DNA of 64,000 nucleotides from Blastocatellia bacterium (GCA_026985075.1 JALSQX010000060.1:1-64000); one strand, 5' to 3'. Positions 43,036 to 52,139 are shown, counted from the first letter of the stretch. Notes: generated by a model from the letters alone, not told the origin. Program-made: numbers and translations.

Positions 43036-43554
43036 CTAGAGGATGAACAAGCTCTCCAGCCCCAGCACCGATTGATCGGGAAGGATGAGACGACGGGCGA
43101 GCCGGAGGCCGTCAGAAGTCTGACGAATCACGTCCTGCCGCTCGGCCGAGAGGAAGCTCACCTCGGGCGCATCCCCACGATTACGGATGAGGAGCAGACT
43201 GCTGGTCACTTTCAGCTCATCGTCGCGATCGCCTCGTTCGACGAGGATGCTGCTCAAGAAACGCCGAGTGCGCGGCGGAGGATTCTCGCCCCAGGCGAAT
43301 TGCGTCTCCCACCGCTTGATCCGCGTCTTGAGCGAAGCCAGATTCTCTTCGAAATGATAGAGATTCCAGTCGAACTCCGATCCCTGGTTCTTCTCTCGCG
43401 TGACCCGCACGGGCATCACGTAGACGATGTCATCGGCCAACAGCGCGAGCCACTCTTCTAATCGCCAGTTATCCAACAATCGCGCCTCCTCGTAGAGGAA
43501 AACGATGACCTGTTGGTACAATGGGTCGGCCGGTGGGAGGAACGCGGATGCCAT
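43036..43554 (-). CDS. Ring-hydroxylating dioxygenase beta subunit
   Basis: The 172-residue protein has the cystatin-like beta-subunit fold: VIVFLYEEARLLDNWRLEEWLALLADDIVYVMPVR, then NLYHFEENLASLKTRIKR and RTRRFLSSILVE. It gives structural support for the alpha3beta3 hexamer. The ATG at 43554 follows GGAGG; an ATG 24 bases earlier overlaps the alpha subunit stop region. It is 5 bases downstream of the alpha subunit. Confidence 0.93.
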   Translation of the reverse strand: MASAFLPPADPLYQQVIVFLYEEARLLDNWRLEEWLALLADDIVYVMPVRVTREKNQGSEFDWNLYHFEENLASLKTRIKRWETQFAWGENPPPRTRRFLSSILVERGDRDDELKVTSSLLLIRNRGDAPEVSFLSAERQDVIRQTSDGLRLARRLILPDQSVLGLESLFIL

Positions 43555-43559
43555 CGATC

Positions 43560-44894
43560 TCACACCTCCGTCATGCATTCGAGCCAGCGCTGGAAGAAAC
43601 AGCGCTGATTGGCCTCACAATAATCGCCATAATAGGCGGCGCCCGGTCCGGGCCATTCCGTCTGGGGTCGTGGTTCCCGATGGAGCCCCATCTCGTAATT
43701 GAACACCTGATGACGGCGCGCATATAGGCCTCTGTTGGCCCGGGTCAACGAGATCCACACATCGGTATCATCCTCCTCGAACGTCCCGGTCATGCCAAAT
43801 GTCCGCTCGTAGTTCTTGCGAGAAGCGTCCTTATACCAGTCCGGGCCCTCCTTTTCGACGAGGAACCAGGAGAGGATCTCCATGCGATGCGGCCCGCGCG
43901 GAATCCACACTCGCAGCGTGAGAAAGGGAACGCGGGGCACGCCCTCTTCGGTCGAGATGGTCGTCGTGTTCAACAGCGAGAGGTTGGGGAAGACGCTCCC
44001 GTGAATGGTTCCCGTCTTCTCAAATACCCGTCGTTGTTCGGGAGTGAGCGATCGCTCGAAATGCGGCCACAATTCCTGAGGGAGTCCCAAATACGGCGGC
44101 AACGGGATGCGCTCCGGCGCTCCCACCATGGCCAGGCCATGCCCCTTCCCCACGCTGATATGGTAACCGAACCAGCCGATCAACGGATCTTCGGGCAGAA
44201 CCCCCAACTCCACGGCGAATCGGTGAGCCATGAAGGTGTGTAATCCGTCGCCAATGAAGTTGTCCACGCCTGTCTTCCAATTGGCGTCCACGACCCAACG
44301 ATGAGGCGCTCCGACGACCTCTACGCCTCCTTCGGTCCGGTTGAGCAACAGATCGAGATACCAGCGCATATCGCTCAGGTACTCCTCCAGCGGCGGAGCT
44401 TGCGCATCCCACGTGCCGAAGATGAGCCCTCCATAGATGCCCACGCGCGCGCGATGAAGATTGAACTTCGTTTTGTCCAAACGCCCATCGTAGGCTTCTT
44501 TGTGCGAGGGAATACTGGCCAGCTCGCCATCGAGTTTGTATCGGAATCCGTGGTACGGGCAGACCAGTTGCGAGACGTTTCCCCGAGACGCCCGGCAGAC
44601 CTCCACGCCGCGATGTGAGCAACTGTTGAGCAAGATGTGAATATTCCCGTCCTTGTCGCGCAGGACGATGACCGGATCTTCACCAATCCAACGGGTGACA
44701 TAATCTCCCGGGTGAGGGATCTCCGTCTCGTGGGCCACGGCCACCCAATTCCGAAGGAAGATGCGCTCCAGCTCCAGCTCGTAGATCTCCGGATCGGTGA
44801 AGACGCGAGCGGCGATGCGCCCCTCGTCGATGCGCACCAGATCCTTCAGCGGCGTTCCATCTCGAAGCCTCATCTTGTCGACTGTTCCGGCCAT
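43560..44894 (-). CDS. Rieske ring-hydroxylating dioxygenase alpha subunit
   Basis: The 444-residue catalytic subunit has a Rieske [2Fe-2S] site (C92-x-H94 ... C112-x2-H115) and a mononuclear iron site in DNFIGDGLHTFMAH with H219, H224 and bridging D216. The usual Tyr before the first His is Leu here. The enzyme adds O2 to an aromatic ring to give a cis-dihydrodiol. No reductase or Rieske ferredoxin gene lies next to it. The ATG at 44894 follows GAGGAGG; 55 upstream codons overlap the receptor gene's end and were rejected. Confidence 0.94.
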   Translation of the reverse strand: MAGTVDKMRLRDGTPLKDLVRIDEGRIAARVFTDPEIYELELERIFLRNWVAVAHETEIPHPGDYVTRWIGEDPVIVLRDKDGNIHILLNSCSHRGVEVCRASRGNVSQLVCPYHGFRYKLDGELASIPSHKEAYDGRLDKTKFNLHRARVGIYGGLIFGTWDAQAPPLEEYLSDMRWYLDLLLNRTEGGVEVVGAPHRWVVDANWKTGVDNFIGDGLHTFMAHRFAVELGVLPEDPLIGWFGYHISVGKGHGLAMVGAPERIPLPPYLGLPQELWPHFERSLTPEQRRVFEKTGTIHGSVFPNLSLLNTTTISTEEGVPRVPFLTLRVWIPRGPHRMEILSWFLVEKEGPDWYKDASRKNYERTFGMTGTFEEDDTDVWISLTRANRGLYARRHQVFNYEMGLHREPRPQTEWPGPGAAYYGDYCEANQRCFFQRWLECMTEV

Positions 44895-44922
44895 GAGGTG
44901 ACCTCCTCCTCCCTCTCCTCGA

Positions 44923-47919
44923 TCAAAAATCCACGCGGAGCGCGAATTGAATCTGCCGGGCCGGTCCCGCCCCCGCCGGTCGTCCGAAACTGGGAAGCGC
45001 TCCCGCGACGCCATCCCGATAATGTCGGGGCACGGGGCCGATGAACTCGGCCGCCCCATAGACCGTGTCCACCTGAGTCACATTGGGGCGATTGAACAGA
45101 TTGAAGAACTCGATGAGCGGTTCGAGCGCGACCCGCTCGTTGATCTTCACCCGGCGCGCCAGGCGCAGATCGATCTGCTGGAAACGGTCTCCCCGATACG
45201 TATTGCGCCCGATGAGGCCGACGCGGTCGGTCCCGAATTCCAAATCGCTGTTGACATCGAATCCGGCGAAAATCGTTCCATAGCGACCGCTCTGCAGGGT
45301 GGCAATCAACCCGAGCTTGAATCCACGGGTGAACCACCAGCGATCGGGGCCCTCTCCATTAATCGTGAGGATGAACCGCTGTCCAACGTGTTGATTAGAA
45401 AGTCCCCAGTCGCGACCGATGTCCAGTGGATCTTCGAAGACATCCCGAAAGGTGTAGCCGGTAGGAAAATCGAGCGTCTTGGAGAACGTATAGTTGAGAT
45501 GAACGCCCAGACCGTGACTGAAGCGCTTCCGCACGGTGAGGAATCCACCATGATACACGGAGTCCGTTCCCGGAAAAGCCATCTGTACGATGCCGAATCC
45601 GGGATGAGGGCGATACCGGCGCTTGCCGTTGGGGAGCGTTCCCGACGGGATGGCATTCAACTGTACGCCAGCGTTCGGAATTTTCAATCCGTGCACGCCC
45701 AGATACCCGATGCCCAGACTGAGGTCCCGCACCAGTTCATATTCGATCTGCACGCTCCACTGCTCGGCATAGGGATGAGGGAAATCGCGGACCAGATGGC
45801 CGAACCCGTTGATGGCCAGAGGGCCACTGGGAAAGCTCCCCTGGATGAATTGTCGCAGCGCGGCGCCCGAAGTAAACGGTCCGGGCAATACGTTGACCGA
45901 AACACACGGCGAGGCCGTTTGACTGAAGAATCGCGCCCGCGCTGGATCGAGGAAAGCCAGATCCTCGGGACCACTCCCGCCACAGGTGAGGTGACCGACC
46001 AACCGCGACCAGAAATGCGGAGCGACGAACACCCCTCCGCCCGCTCGAATGACGCCCCGCCCTTCAGCGAATCCATAGGAGAGTCCCACCCGCGGTTGCA
46101 GGTTGTTCGTATCGGTGTCAACGCCAAAGAGCGAAGGCACCGTTTCCAGGAAATAGCGCGCTCCATAGGTGAGCGTCACATTCCCCGAACGCCAGCGATC
46201 CTGCACGAAAAACTCGATGATCTGATGGCTGTATGTGGTCAGCGCCGCCGCCCGGAAACGTTCGTCCGGGAACAGACGTCCGAGATCGCGAGCGGGGAGC
46301 GGCTCGCCCAGCAGATCGCGCGGGATGGCGAAGGCGAAGAAGAAAGGGAGCGTCTGCCCGAACGGAGGCAAGCCGAAGAAACTCTCCGGACCGAAGATGG
46401 CGAAGCCGGGGATGGTCGTCGAATAGAGCAGTCGATCGTCAATGTGATCAACGTTCGCCCCGACCTTGATCTCATGACTGCCGCGAAGCAGGCTGAGCGC
46501 ATCGCTGAACTGGAACCGATTCTCCCGATAAAAGTCGGCCGGACTGATGTGTTTGCCAAATGTGGCGATGTTGGTGATCTCGAGATTCGGTTCGAAGGTG
46601 AGCGGCGTGTTGGTGAACGACTTGCGCGAAAATTGGAAGAATCCCTGATTCACCGCCCCCGCCCCGAGCAGTGACGTGAGATTCACCATCAGCGATTGAC
46701 TGCGTACGTCGTTCTGTCGAAACGTGGACGGTCCACCCAAGCCTCCGGGGACGCTGGGGAAATTACCATTACGCTGATCAGCGAGGCTGTAACGAGCAAA
46801 CAGCGTGTGGGCCGGCGTGGCTTGAACGTCGATCCGCGCCAGAAGATAATCGTAGTTCTTCGTCTGCAGCTTGTTCAACTCCTCGGGACCCAATCCCAAC
46901 GCTCGCTTGACGCGATTGATCGCCGCGATATTGTCCAGGATGAAGCTCGTATACTGCGGCGATTCGGCCCGACGTTGTCCTTCATAATTGCCGAAAGAGA
47001 AAACCCGATCGCGCCGAATGGTTCCTCCCACGGAAGCACCAAACTGATGTTGGCGAAGGACATTGAAATCGGGGGCGCTCAACAGGTTCTTGGCATCCAG
47101 GGCACTGTTCCGCAGATAATAATAGAGTGATCCGTGGAGATCATTCGTTCCGCTCTTGGTGATGATATTGACAATCCCTCCCATGACCCGGCCATATTCC
47201 ACCGAATAGGTGCTGCTCAGGACGCGAAATTCTTTGACGGCATCCTGCGAGGGGCCAACGTGCTGAAGACCGTTCAGCGAGACGGTATGATCGCCACCGT
47301 CCAATCCGATGAAATTCGTATGTTGCTCGAACAACCCGGCGAACGAGAGTCGCGGGACATCCTCGGCAAGCAGCGCGGTGGCGCCAAAGGAAAATCCCTT
47401 CCCTACAGCCGTGGATGGAGTGAGCAAGGCGAAATCGATGAACTGGCGCCCGCTGATGGGGAGTTCGGTAATCCGGAGTTCATCGATGACGTCGCTCAGT
47501 TCAGTTTTAGTCGGCTCGACGGTGGCGACGTTCAGCGCACGCACTTCCACCTGCTCGGTCAACGCCTCTACGCGGAGAGTCACATCCAGCGTCGCCGTTT
47601 GTCCCACCGTCAGCTCCACGTCGGGCACGAGCATCGGTTGGAAGCCTTCGGCCTCCACCCGAACTTCATAATGACCGGGGGCCAGCGGCTTCAATCGATA
47701 GCCTCCCCGTTCGTCGGTCACCACTTCCCGCGTCTGATTGGTCCCCCGATTGCGAACGATCACTCGCGCTCCCGGTACCACTGCTCCCGCCGGATCTCTG
47801 ACCGTTCCACTCAATTCCGCGCCCACGGTTTGCGCCGCGACCGCGGGGAGGCCCCCAAGGAGGCACACGCCCCAGACCCAACTCCACCGGCGGATGATCT
47901 TCAACATCTCCAGGATCAT
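44923..47919 (-). CDS. Oar-type TonB-dependent receptor 2
   Basis: The 998-residue receptor has a signal peptide (to about 29, AVAAQ), a carboxypeptidase-regulatory-like domain (LSGTVRDPAGAVVPGARV), a plug with NIITKSGTNDLHGS and a barrel ending ALRVDF. It is a close paralogue of receptor 3 and more distant from receptor 1. Its ATG overlaps the stop of FadR regulator 2 (ATGA), so translation is probably coupled. A longer upstream frame inside the regulator gene was rejected. It probably imports the substrate of the Rieske oxygenase encoded next. Confidence 0.92.
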   Translation of the reverse strand: MILEMLKIIRRWSWVWGVCLLGGLPAVAAQTVGAELSGTVRDPAGAVVPGARVIVRNRGTNQTREVVTDERGGYRLKPLAPGHYEVRVEAEGFQPMLVPDVELTVGQTATLDVTLRVEALTEQVEVRALNVATVEPTKTELSDVIDELRITELPISGRQFIDFALLTPSTAVGKGFSFGATALLAEDVPRLSFAGLFEQHTNFIGLDGGDHTVSLNGLQHVGPSQDAVKEFRVLSSTYSVEYGRVMGGIVNIITKSGTNDLHGSLYYYLRNSALDAKNLLSAPDFNVLRQHQFGASVGGTIRRDRVFSFGNYEGQRRAESPQYTSFILDNIAAINRVKRALGLGPEELNKLQTKNYDYLLARIDVQATPAHTLFARYSLADQRNGNFPSVPGGLGGPSTFRQNDVRSQSLMVNLTSLLGAGAVNQGFFQFSRKSFTNTPLTFEPNLEITNIATFGKHISPADFYRENRFQFSDALSLLRGSHEIKVGANVDHIDDRLLYSTTIPGFAIFGPESFFGLPPFGQTLPFFFAFAIPRDLLGEPLPARDLGRLFPDERFRAAALTTYSHQIIEFFVQDRWRSGNVTLTYGARYFLETVPSLFGVDTDTNNLQPRVGLSYGFAEGRGVIRAGGGVFVAPHFWSRLVGHLTCGGSGPEDLAFLDPARARFFSQTASPCVSVNVLPGPFTSGAALRQFIQGSFPSGPLAINGFGHLVRDFPHPYAEQWSVQIEYELVRDLSLGIGYLGVHGLKIPNAGVQLNAIPSGTLPNGKRRYRPHPGFGIVQMAFPGTDSVYHGGFLTVRKRFSHGLGVHLNYTFSKTLDFPTGYTFRDVFEDPLDIGRDWGLSNQHVGQRFILTINGEGPDRWWFTRGFKLGLIATLQSGRYGTIFAGFDVNSDLEFGTDRVGLIGRNTYRGDRFQQIDLRLARRVKINERVALEPLIEFFNLFNRPNVTQVDTVYGAAEFIGPVPRHYRDGVAGALPSFGRPAGAGPARQIQFALRVDF

Positions 47920-48668
47920 TCCGAACCCTCTCGCTTCCGTTGCCACTCCCTCACCAGCGGCGTCATCCAGCGCGTCGATCCATTGATGAGATCGAGCATG
48001 GCCCGCTCGGCTCCCTCCACATCCCCTCGGCGAATCGCTTTGAACACGCGCTCGTGAGCCCGGGCCAGCCGACGGCGGATGACCTCTCCGCAATCGATGC
48101 CGGTGAACGACTCCCGCATGACTTCCACCAGAGCCGTGGCCATGAATTCCAGAATAGGATTGTCCTGAATGTCGCCGAGCAACTGATGAAACATCTCGTC
48201 AAATTTTTCGAATCGCGCCTGGGAGTGGAGATGCGCTTTCATTCCCTGCACCGCCCGTTCCATCCTCTCCAACCAGGCCGGGTCGGCGCGCTCGGCAGCT
48301 CGACGAGCGATCCTCGGTTCGATGAGCAGGCGGACTTCTTTCATGTGTTCGAGAGGGACGCGCCGGAGCCGGAGGAGCAATTTCAACGACTGGGCCATGG
48401 CCCGACCATCGGCCGAGGCCACGAACACGCCACCGTGCATCCCCTTGCGGATCTCCACCATCCCTTGCTGTTCGAGTTGCCTGAGAGCCTGACGAACCGA
48501 CGTCTTGCTCACCCCGAACCGTTTGGCCAACACCTCATCCGACGGCAGGCGATCTCCCGGCATGAGGGGCCCATTGAGAATGAGTTCCCGCAACTGGTCG
48601 GCGACGACGTCCGAAGGCCGCGTCCCCTTCACCGGCTGAAAGAGATGGTCGGCGATGTGGCTTCCCAT
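47916..48668 (-). CDS. FadR/GntR-family regulator 2
   Basis: The 250-residue protein has a GntR winged helix (about 15-85; LRELILNGPLMPGDRLPSDEVLAKRFGVSKTSVRQALR) and an FCD effector domain with EMFHQLLGDIQDNP and ARAHERVFKAI. The last metal His of the FCD site is not conserved (AMLDL). It is a clear paralogue of regulator 3, and both precede a paralogous receptor. AGGTGAAAA stands before the ATG. The operator and promoter upstream suggest autorepression of the 34-kb operon that follows. Confidence 0.92.
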   Translation of the reverse strand: MGSHIADHLFQPVKGTRPSDVVADQLRELILNGPLMPGDRLPSDEVLAKRFGVSKTSVRQALRQLEQQGMVEIRKGMHGGVFVASADGRAMAQSLKLLLRLRRVPLEHMKEVRLLIEPRIARRAAERADPAWLERMERAVQGMKAHLHSQARFEKFDEMFHQLLGDIQDNPILEFMATALVEVMRESFTGIDCGEVIRRRLARAHERVFKAIRRGDVEGAERAMLDLINGSTRWMTPLVREWQRKREGSE

Positions 48669-48689
48669 TTTTCACCTAAACCAATCTAT

Positions 48690-48714
48690 GGTATAACCAC
48701 AGCTAGTTTATACC
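48690..48714. promoter_or_regulatory. Operator of FadR regulator 2
   Basis: GGTATAA-N11-TTATACC, with perfect 7-base arms, covers the -10 box. It shares AGTTTATACCT with the operator of regulator 1 at 14016-14037. Confidence 0.65.
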
Positions 48715-48733
48715 TGAGCGCCGAGAATGTCAA
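48705..48733 (-). promoter_or_regulatory. Promoter of FadR regulator 2 operon
   Basis: Minus-strand TTGACA (48728-48733), 17-base spacer, TAAACT (48705-48710). The same boxes and spacing as the regulator 1 promoter. Confidence 0.75.
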
Positions 48734-49037
48734 GCCATAAGCGAAATGATCCACCCGGGGGATCAAGCACGGATGAGCGGCAGGGGGAGAGGATAGGGTC
48801 TCGAGCGAGAACGGATGCTGCAGACAGGCTGCCGCCCGGGCGATGAGACCCGCCACCTTGGCGCCGACCTCATCGTCGATGAACGCAACGGGAACGCGAT
48901 GTTCACCGCCCACACAGTTCATGAAGCGGGCTCCCGATGAGGCTCACGGCCTCGATAGCCCGCTCGGCGTTCGGCCTCCCTCGCGCCTCGACCTCGATGC
49001 GCCGGTCCAGGACCCGAGGGGTCTCCACCGAATCGCC

Positions 49038-49829
49038 TCAAAGGATGAATCGCACCAGTCCGCCATCCACCTGAAGCGCGGCTCCGGTGATGTAGCTCGC
49101 CCGCGCCGAGGCGAGAAAGGCCACGACATCGGCCACCTCCTCCGGACGACCGTACCGGCCGAGTGGCACGAGGTCATCGATCGAACGGACGATCTCCTCC
49201 ACGCTCCGACCGGTGCGTTCCGCCTCCGCCCGCACCAGACGTTCCGACCGCCCGGTCCAGATGGGGCCCGGCAGGACGCTGTTGACCAGAATACCATCGT
49301 CGGCCAATTCGTCGGCCAGGCACTTGGCCAACGCCACGGCGGCGGCGCGGAGGACGTTGGATAACAGGAGATTGGGCATGGGCTGCTTCACCGATCGAGA
49401 CGAGAGAAAAATGATACGGCCATGGTTGGACGACTTCATCCACGGTAATGCGGCGCGCACGAGGCGGACGGGCGCCATCACGATCTGTTCGTAGCCGAGG
49501 TGCCAATCCTCGTCAGAGAGCGTCGCGAAGGCACCCGGTCGCGGAGCGGGGACATTGATGACCACGATGTCGAGACTCCCCCAGGCGTCGGCGGCGCGCC
49601 GCACCAATTCAGCGATCTCCGCCGGTCGCGTCAAGTCTGCGGGGAGCGCCAGCACGGGATTCCCCGTCTGACCCTGGATCTCATCGGCGGCTCGGCGCAA
49701 TCGCCGTTCATCGCGAGCGCAGATGGCCACATGGGCTCCCTCTCGGGAGAGCGCTTCAGCGACGGCCCGCCCGATACCTTGACTGGCTGCCGTCACCAGA
49801 GCATGGCGTCCTTTCAACTGCAGGTCCAT
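49038..49829 (-). CDS. SDR-fold protein lacking the YxxxK pair
   Basis: The 263-residue protein has the cofactor motif TAASQGIG (13-20) and the catalytic-Ser region FLSSRSVKQP. The Tyr-x3-Lys pair is replaced by S157-x3-R161 (LLLSNVLRAA), and NNAG reads NVPAP. I recall a subfamily annotated as FabG-like or BatM-like that has the same SNxLR pattern, so this looks like a family trait, not damage. Its chemistry is unclear. It ends the regulator 3 operon. GAGGAG precedes the ATG and overlaps the upstream stop. Confidence 0.82.
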   Translation of the reverse strand: MDLQLKGRHALVTAASQGIGRAVAEALSREGAHVAICARDERRLRRAADEIQGQTGNPVLALPADLTRPAEIAELVRRAADAWGSLDIVVINVPAPRPGAFATLSDEDWHLGYEQIVMAPVRLVRAALPWMKSSNHGRIIFLSSRSVKQPMPNLLLSNVLRAAAVALAKCLADELADDGILVNSVLPGPIWTGRSERLVRAEAERTGRSVEEIVRSIDDLVPLGRYGRPEEVADVVAFLASARASYITGAALQVDGGLVRFIL

Positions 49830-49839
49830 GAACGACTCC

Positions 49840-50895
49840 TCACCGGGTGACGATCATCTCCGGGTGCACGATCTCCCCTCGTTCAATGATGGGTCGATCG
49901 TCCAGATAGACCGTGCACCGACGCATGGGCATGTCCAGATGACAGCGCGTGAAGCGATTGGCGTATCGATTGGGTCCCGTCGAGAACATGAAGTTGCCGT
50001 AAAAGCTGCGCGGTTCGACCCCGATGATCTCACCCTTATCGTACAGAGCCAAGCTGTTCCAGCGAGCCGTCTCGTCCAATCCCCATCCCATATGAGACGT
50101 GGCGTAGGCCTCCGGATCGCGCCAACTGGCGAAGTAATCGCGGAGCAGATCGGCATCCAACCCCTGGCCGTTGATCTCGCGGATGTATCCCTGACGCACG
50201 ACGAATTCGACGGGAGATTCGATGTACCGCTTGAAGGGAAACACGATATCACCCACGTCGAGCACAACCGTTCCTTGCGTTGACCCCTCCTGAGGATAAA
50301 CAGCAACCAGTCCACTCGGCCAATGATCCCAGCGTCCTCGTTGATCGGTATACCCGTACTGGGTCACCAGGGGGGCCTGGGCCACGGTCATCGTCAGATC
50401 AGTCCCCGCATCGGAGGTGACGCGCAACGTGGTGCTCTCGCCGAGCAACTGGGCTGCCCGTTCGACTCGCCGACGCAAGTCCTCTCGAGGGAAACATCGA
50501 TGAAGAACGTCGGGCGGTTCGATGATGGTGAGCATCCGGGCGCCCGCGCCGAGAATCTCGCCCCGCTCGGGCGCGTGAATTAATCCTTCAACGGTGAGAT
50601 CGATGACCAGATTGGCCTCTTTCAGCGCCTTGACCGCCGTGGACAGGGCGCTCTGTCGATTTCCCCCGGCCCGCGCCTCATCGATGAAGGGCACGTCCTG
50701 ACGATGCGTCTTGGGTAATCCGAGATGGAACACCCGAGCACCGAGGGCCTGCGCCGCGCCCAGACTGGCCTCGACATATTCGGCGCGACTCCCCGATTCG
50801 CTGACCACGGCGACGACTTCACCGGGCTCGAGGCGACAGAGCCGAAACTCGCGTTGGAAGAGCTGGAAGAGATCGCTGCTCGCTGAAGGTCCCAT
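49840..50895 (-). CDS. NicX-like (2,5-dihydroxypyridine 5,6-dioxygenase family) ring-cleavage enzyme
   Basis: The 351-residue protein follows NicX, which has an M29-aminopeptidase-like fold, along its length: YGYTDQRGRWDHWPSG, LDVGDIVFPFK, SHMGWGL, SFYGNFMFSTGPN, CHLDMP and YLDDRPI. H268, H319 and D321 correspond to the Fe(II) ligands I recall for NicX (H265, H318, D320). The family opens a pyridine-diol ring with O2 without a 2-His-1-Glu cupin or LigB fold. No nicotinate genes are nearby, so the substrate may differ. The ATG at 50895 follows GAGGAGG. Confidence 0.82.
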   Translation of the reverse strand: MGPSASSDLFQLFQREFRLCRLEPGEVVAVVSESGSRAEYVEASLGAAQALGARVFHLGLPKTHRQDVPFIDEARAGGNRQSALSTAVKALKEANLVIDLTVEGLIHAPERGEILGAGARMLTIIEPPDVLHRCFPREDLRRRVERAAQLLGESTTLRVTSDAGTDLTMTVAQAPLVTQYGYTDQRGRWDHWPSGLVAVYPQEGSTQGTVVLDVGDIVFPFKRYIESPVEFVVRQGYIREINGQGLDADLLRDYFASWRDPEAYATSHMGWGLDETARWNSLALYDKGEIIGVEPRSFYGNFMFSTGPNRYANRFTRCHLDMPMRRCTVYLDDRPIIERGEIVHPEMIVTR

Positions 50896-51024
50896 CGTGG
50901 TCACCTCCTCGTCGCTTTGTTCCTTCGTCGGTCGAGATCCCGGCGTTGGCCGGCAACCGCTCGATATCTTCATCTCGGACGACTGGCAGAGACATTCGCC
51001 ATCACATTCCGACGGCCAGCACAC

Positions 51025-51777
51025 CTAATGGGCTTCCCGTCGACCGGTGAGATTGGCCGACTTATCGGCCAGCGTGAAGGGGAGGATGCGCGCTGCCAGA
51101 TCGAGCATTCGCCGCTGCTCCTCCACGCCTTCGGCGGCCAGCATCTCGGCGGCCATTTTGCCCACGCCGTGAACGTGAAATTTTTCGTCGGGGACGATCT
51201 GATCCAGCGCTCGCTTGAATTCCGGATGAAGCTCAGGAATGTCCCTGACCGCGGCGAAGAGATGCAAGGGGAACCGCTCGTCCACGAACTGGCAACTGAA
51301 GATTTGCTCGCGGACATCATCGGAGCAACGCTCATCGCAATAGGCGAACATCTCATAGAGTGAGCCGGCCTTCTCCTCCGGTGACGTATTGAGGACCTCA
51401 GGGCCTCCCATCTTCACGGCGGCGGCGTTATACAGCTTGAAGTGCCGCATCTCGTCGGCCATCTGCTGAACGACGACGTGCTTGAGGTCGGGATAGCGAG
51501 CGCCAATGCGCTCGACCTGCCGGGCGAACGTATCGACGGAGCGAATCTCGCCCCAGGCATTGAAATAGCAGGTATTCAACTGGGTCTCCACGGCATCCCA
51601 GGGCAGATGCTCGACGATGAACCCGGCGGCCTCGCTCATGATGGCGTCCAGTCGTTCTCCCAGCGCGGACACGAACTCATCGGCGGACACGCCCACGGGA
51701 AGGTCATCAAAGATCCGTCGAACATCCCCTTGCCGAAGGAGGTCCAAAGCTCGATTCCACCACGACGTGTGACCCAT
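51025..51777 (-). CDS. Ferritin-like diiron protein, copy 2
   Basis: The 250-residue protein keeps all diiron ligands: E77 (AWGEIRSVDTFARQ), E109-x2-H112 (DEMRHFKLY), E167 (FVDERF) and E198-x2-H201 (DEKFHVHG). It is about half identical by eye to copy 1. It lies directly downstream of the AprA-like flavoprotein and ferredoxin genes, so these are candidate electron donors, and upstream of the NicX-like dioxygenase. AAGGAGG precedes the ATG. Confidence 0.83.
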   Translation of the reverse strand: MGHTSWWNRALDLLRQGDVRRIFDDLPVGVSADEFVSALGERLDAIMSEAAGFIVEHLPWDAVETQLNTCYFNAWGEIRSVDTFARQVERIGARYPDLKHVVVQQMADEMRHFKLYNAAAVKMGGPEVLNTSPEEKAGSLYEMFAYCDERCSDDVREQIFSCQFVDERFPLHLFAAVRDIPELHPEFKRALDQIVPDEKFHVHGVGKMAAEMLAAEGVEEQRRMLDLAARILPFTLADKSANLTGRREAH

Positions 51778-51852
51778 GATCTGTCACCTCCTTTCAGAGA
51801 AGCCCCCGACCGGCGCCGTCACCGACGGGACGATGATGAGCCCCGTCGACGC

Positions 51853-52128
51853 TCAATGGGTGCGGGGCTCGTAGAAGATCAACCCCACATGAGGTTGAAA
51901 CGGTTTGGGTAACGGGACGCGCTGAGAGACGGTGATGGCGTCGACGTGGCAATCCTGCACGCACAGCTTACAGCCGTGGCATTCCTGGGGATAGGCGATG
52001 ATCGCTTTCCAGCCCATCGACTCCCACGCCTCGCCCACCTGGGCCATGCGCAGGACGTCGGCCGGACAACTCTCGACGCAGACCCAGCACCCATCGCAGA
52101 GATCGAAATCGATTCGCTCAATGGCCAC
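51853..52128 (-). CDS. 2x[4Fe-4S] ferredoxin, AprB-like, copy 2
   Basis: The 91-residue protein has CDGCWVCVESCP and CHGCKLCVQDCH, each CxxCxxCxxxC, with WKAIIAYP between them as in the copy at 10253. The start is a GTG at 52128 with GGAGG six to seven bases upstream; a longer frame further upstream is inside the flavoprotein gene and was rejected. The tail PFQPHVGLIFYEPRTH is longer than in copy 1. It pairs with the flavoprotein just upstream. Confidence 0.9.
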   Translation of the reverse strand: MAIERIDFDLCDGCWVCVESCPADVLRMAQVGEAWESMGWKAIIAYPQECHGCKLCVQDCHVDAITVSQRVPLPKPFQPHVGLIFYEPRTH

Positions 52129-52139
52129 GCGTTCACCTC

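Larger units (their letters stand above)
48669..49037. other. 369-base gap holding the regulator 2 promoter
   Basis: Apart from the promoter and operator at 48690-48733 I find no convincing gene. A 41-codon frame starting with GTG at 49028 and an overlapping frame starting at 48922 are open but match nothing I know. Confidence 0.5.

Noticed and set aside
44947-46674. Long plus-strand open frame (575 codons), and similar ones at 33210-34427, 36421-37899, 37920-39428 and 61004-62053
   Set aside because: Each lies antisense to a well-supported gene, has no family similarity I can see and no ribosome site; they arise from the codon bias of the minus-strand genes.
47920-48093. Extension of receptor 2 into the regulator gene
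   Set aside because: It would place about 58 residues before the signal peptide; the ATG overlapping the regulator stop gives a normal signal sequence.
48686-49028. Small minus-strand frames starting at 49028 (GTG, 41 codons) and 48922 (78 codons)
   Set aside because: The first has a plausible ribosome site overlapping the SDR stop, but neither resembles any family I know, and the second runs through the regulator 2 promoter and operator.
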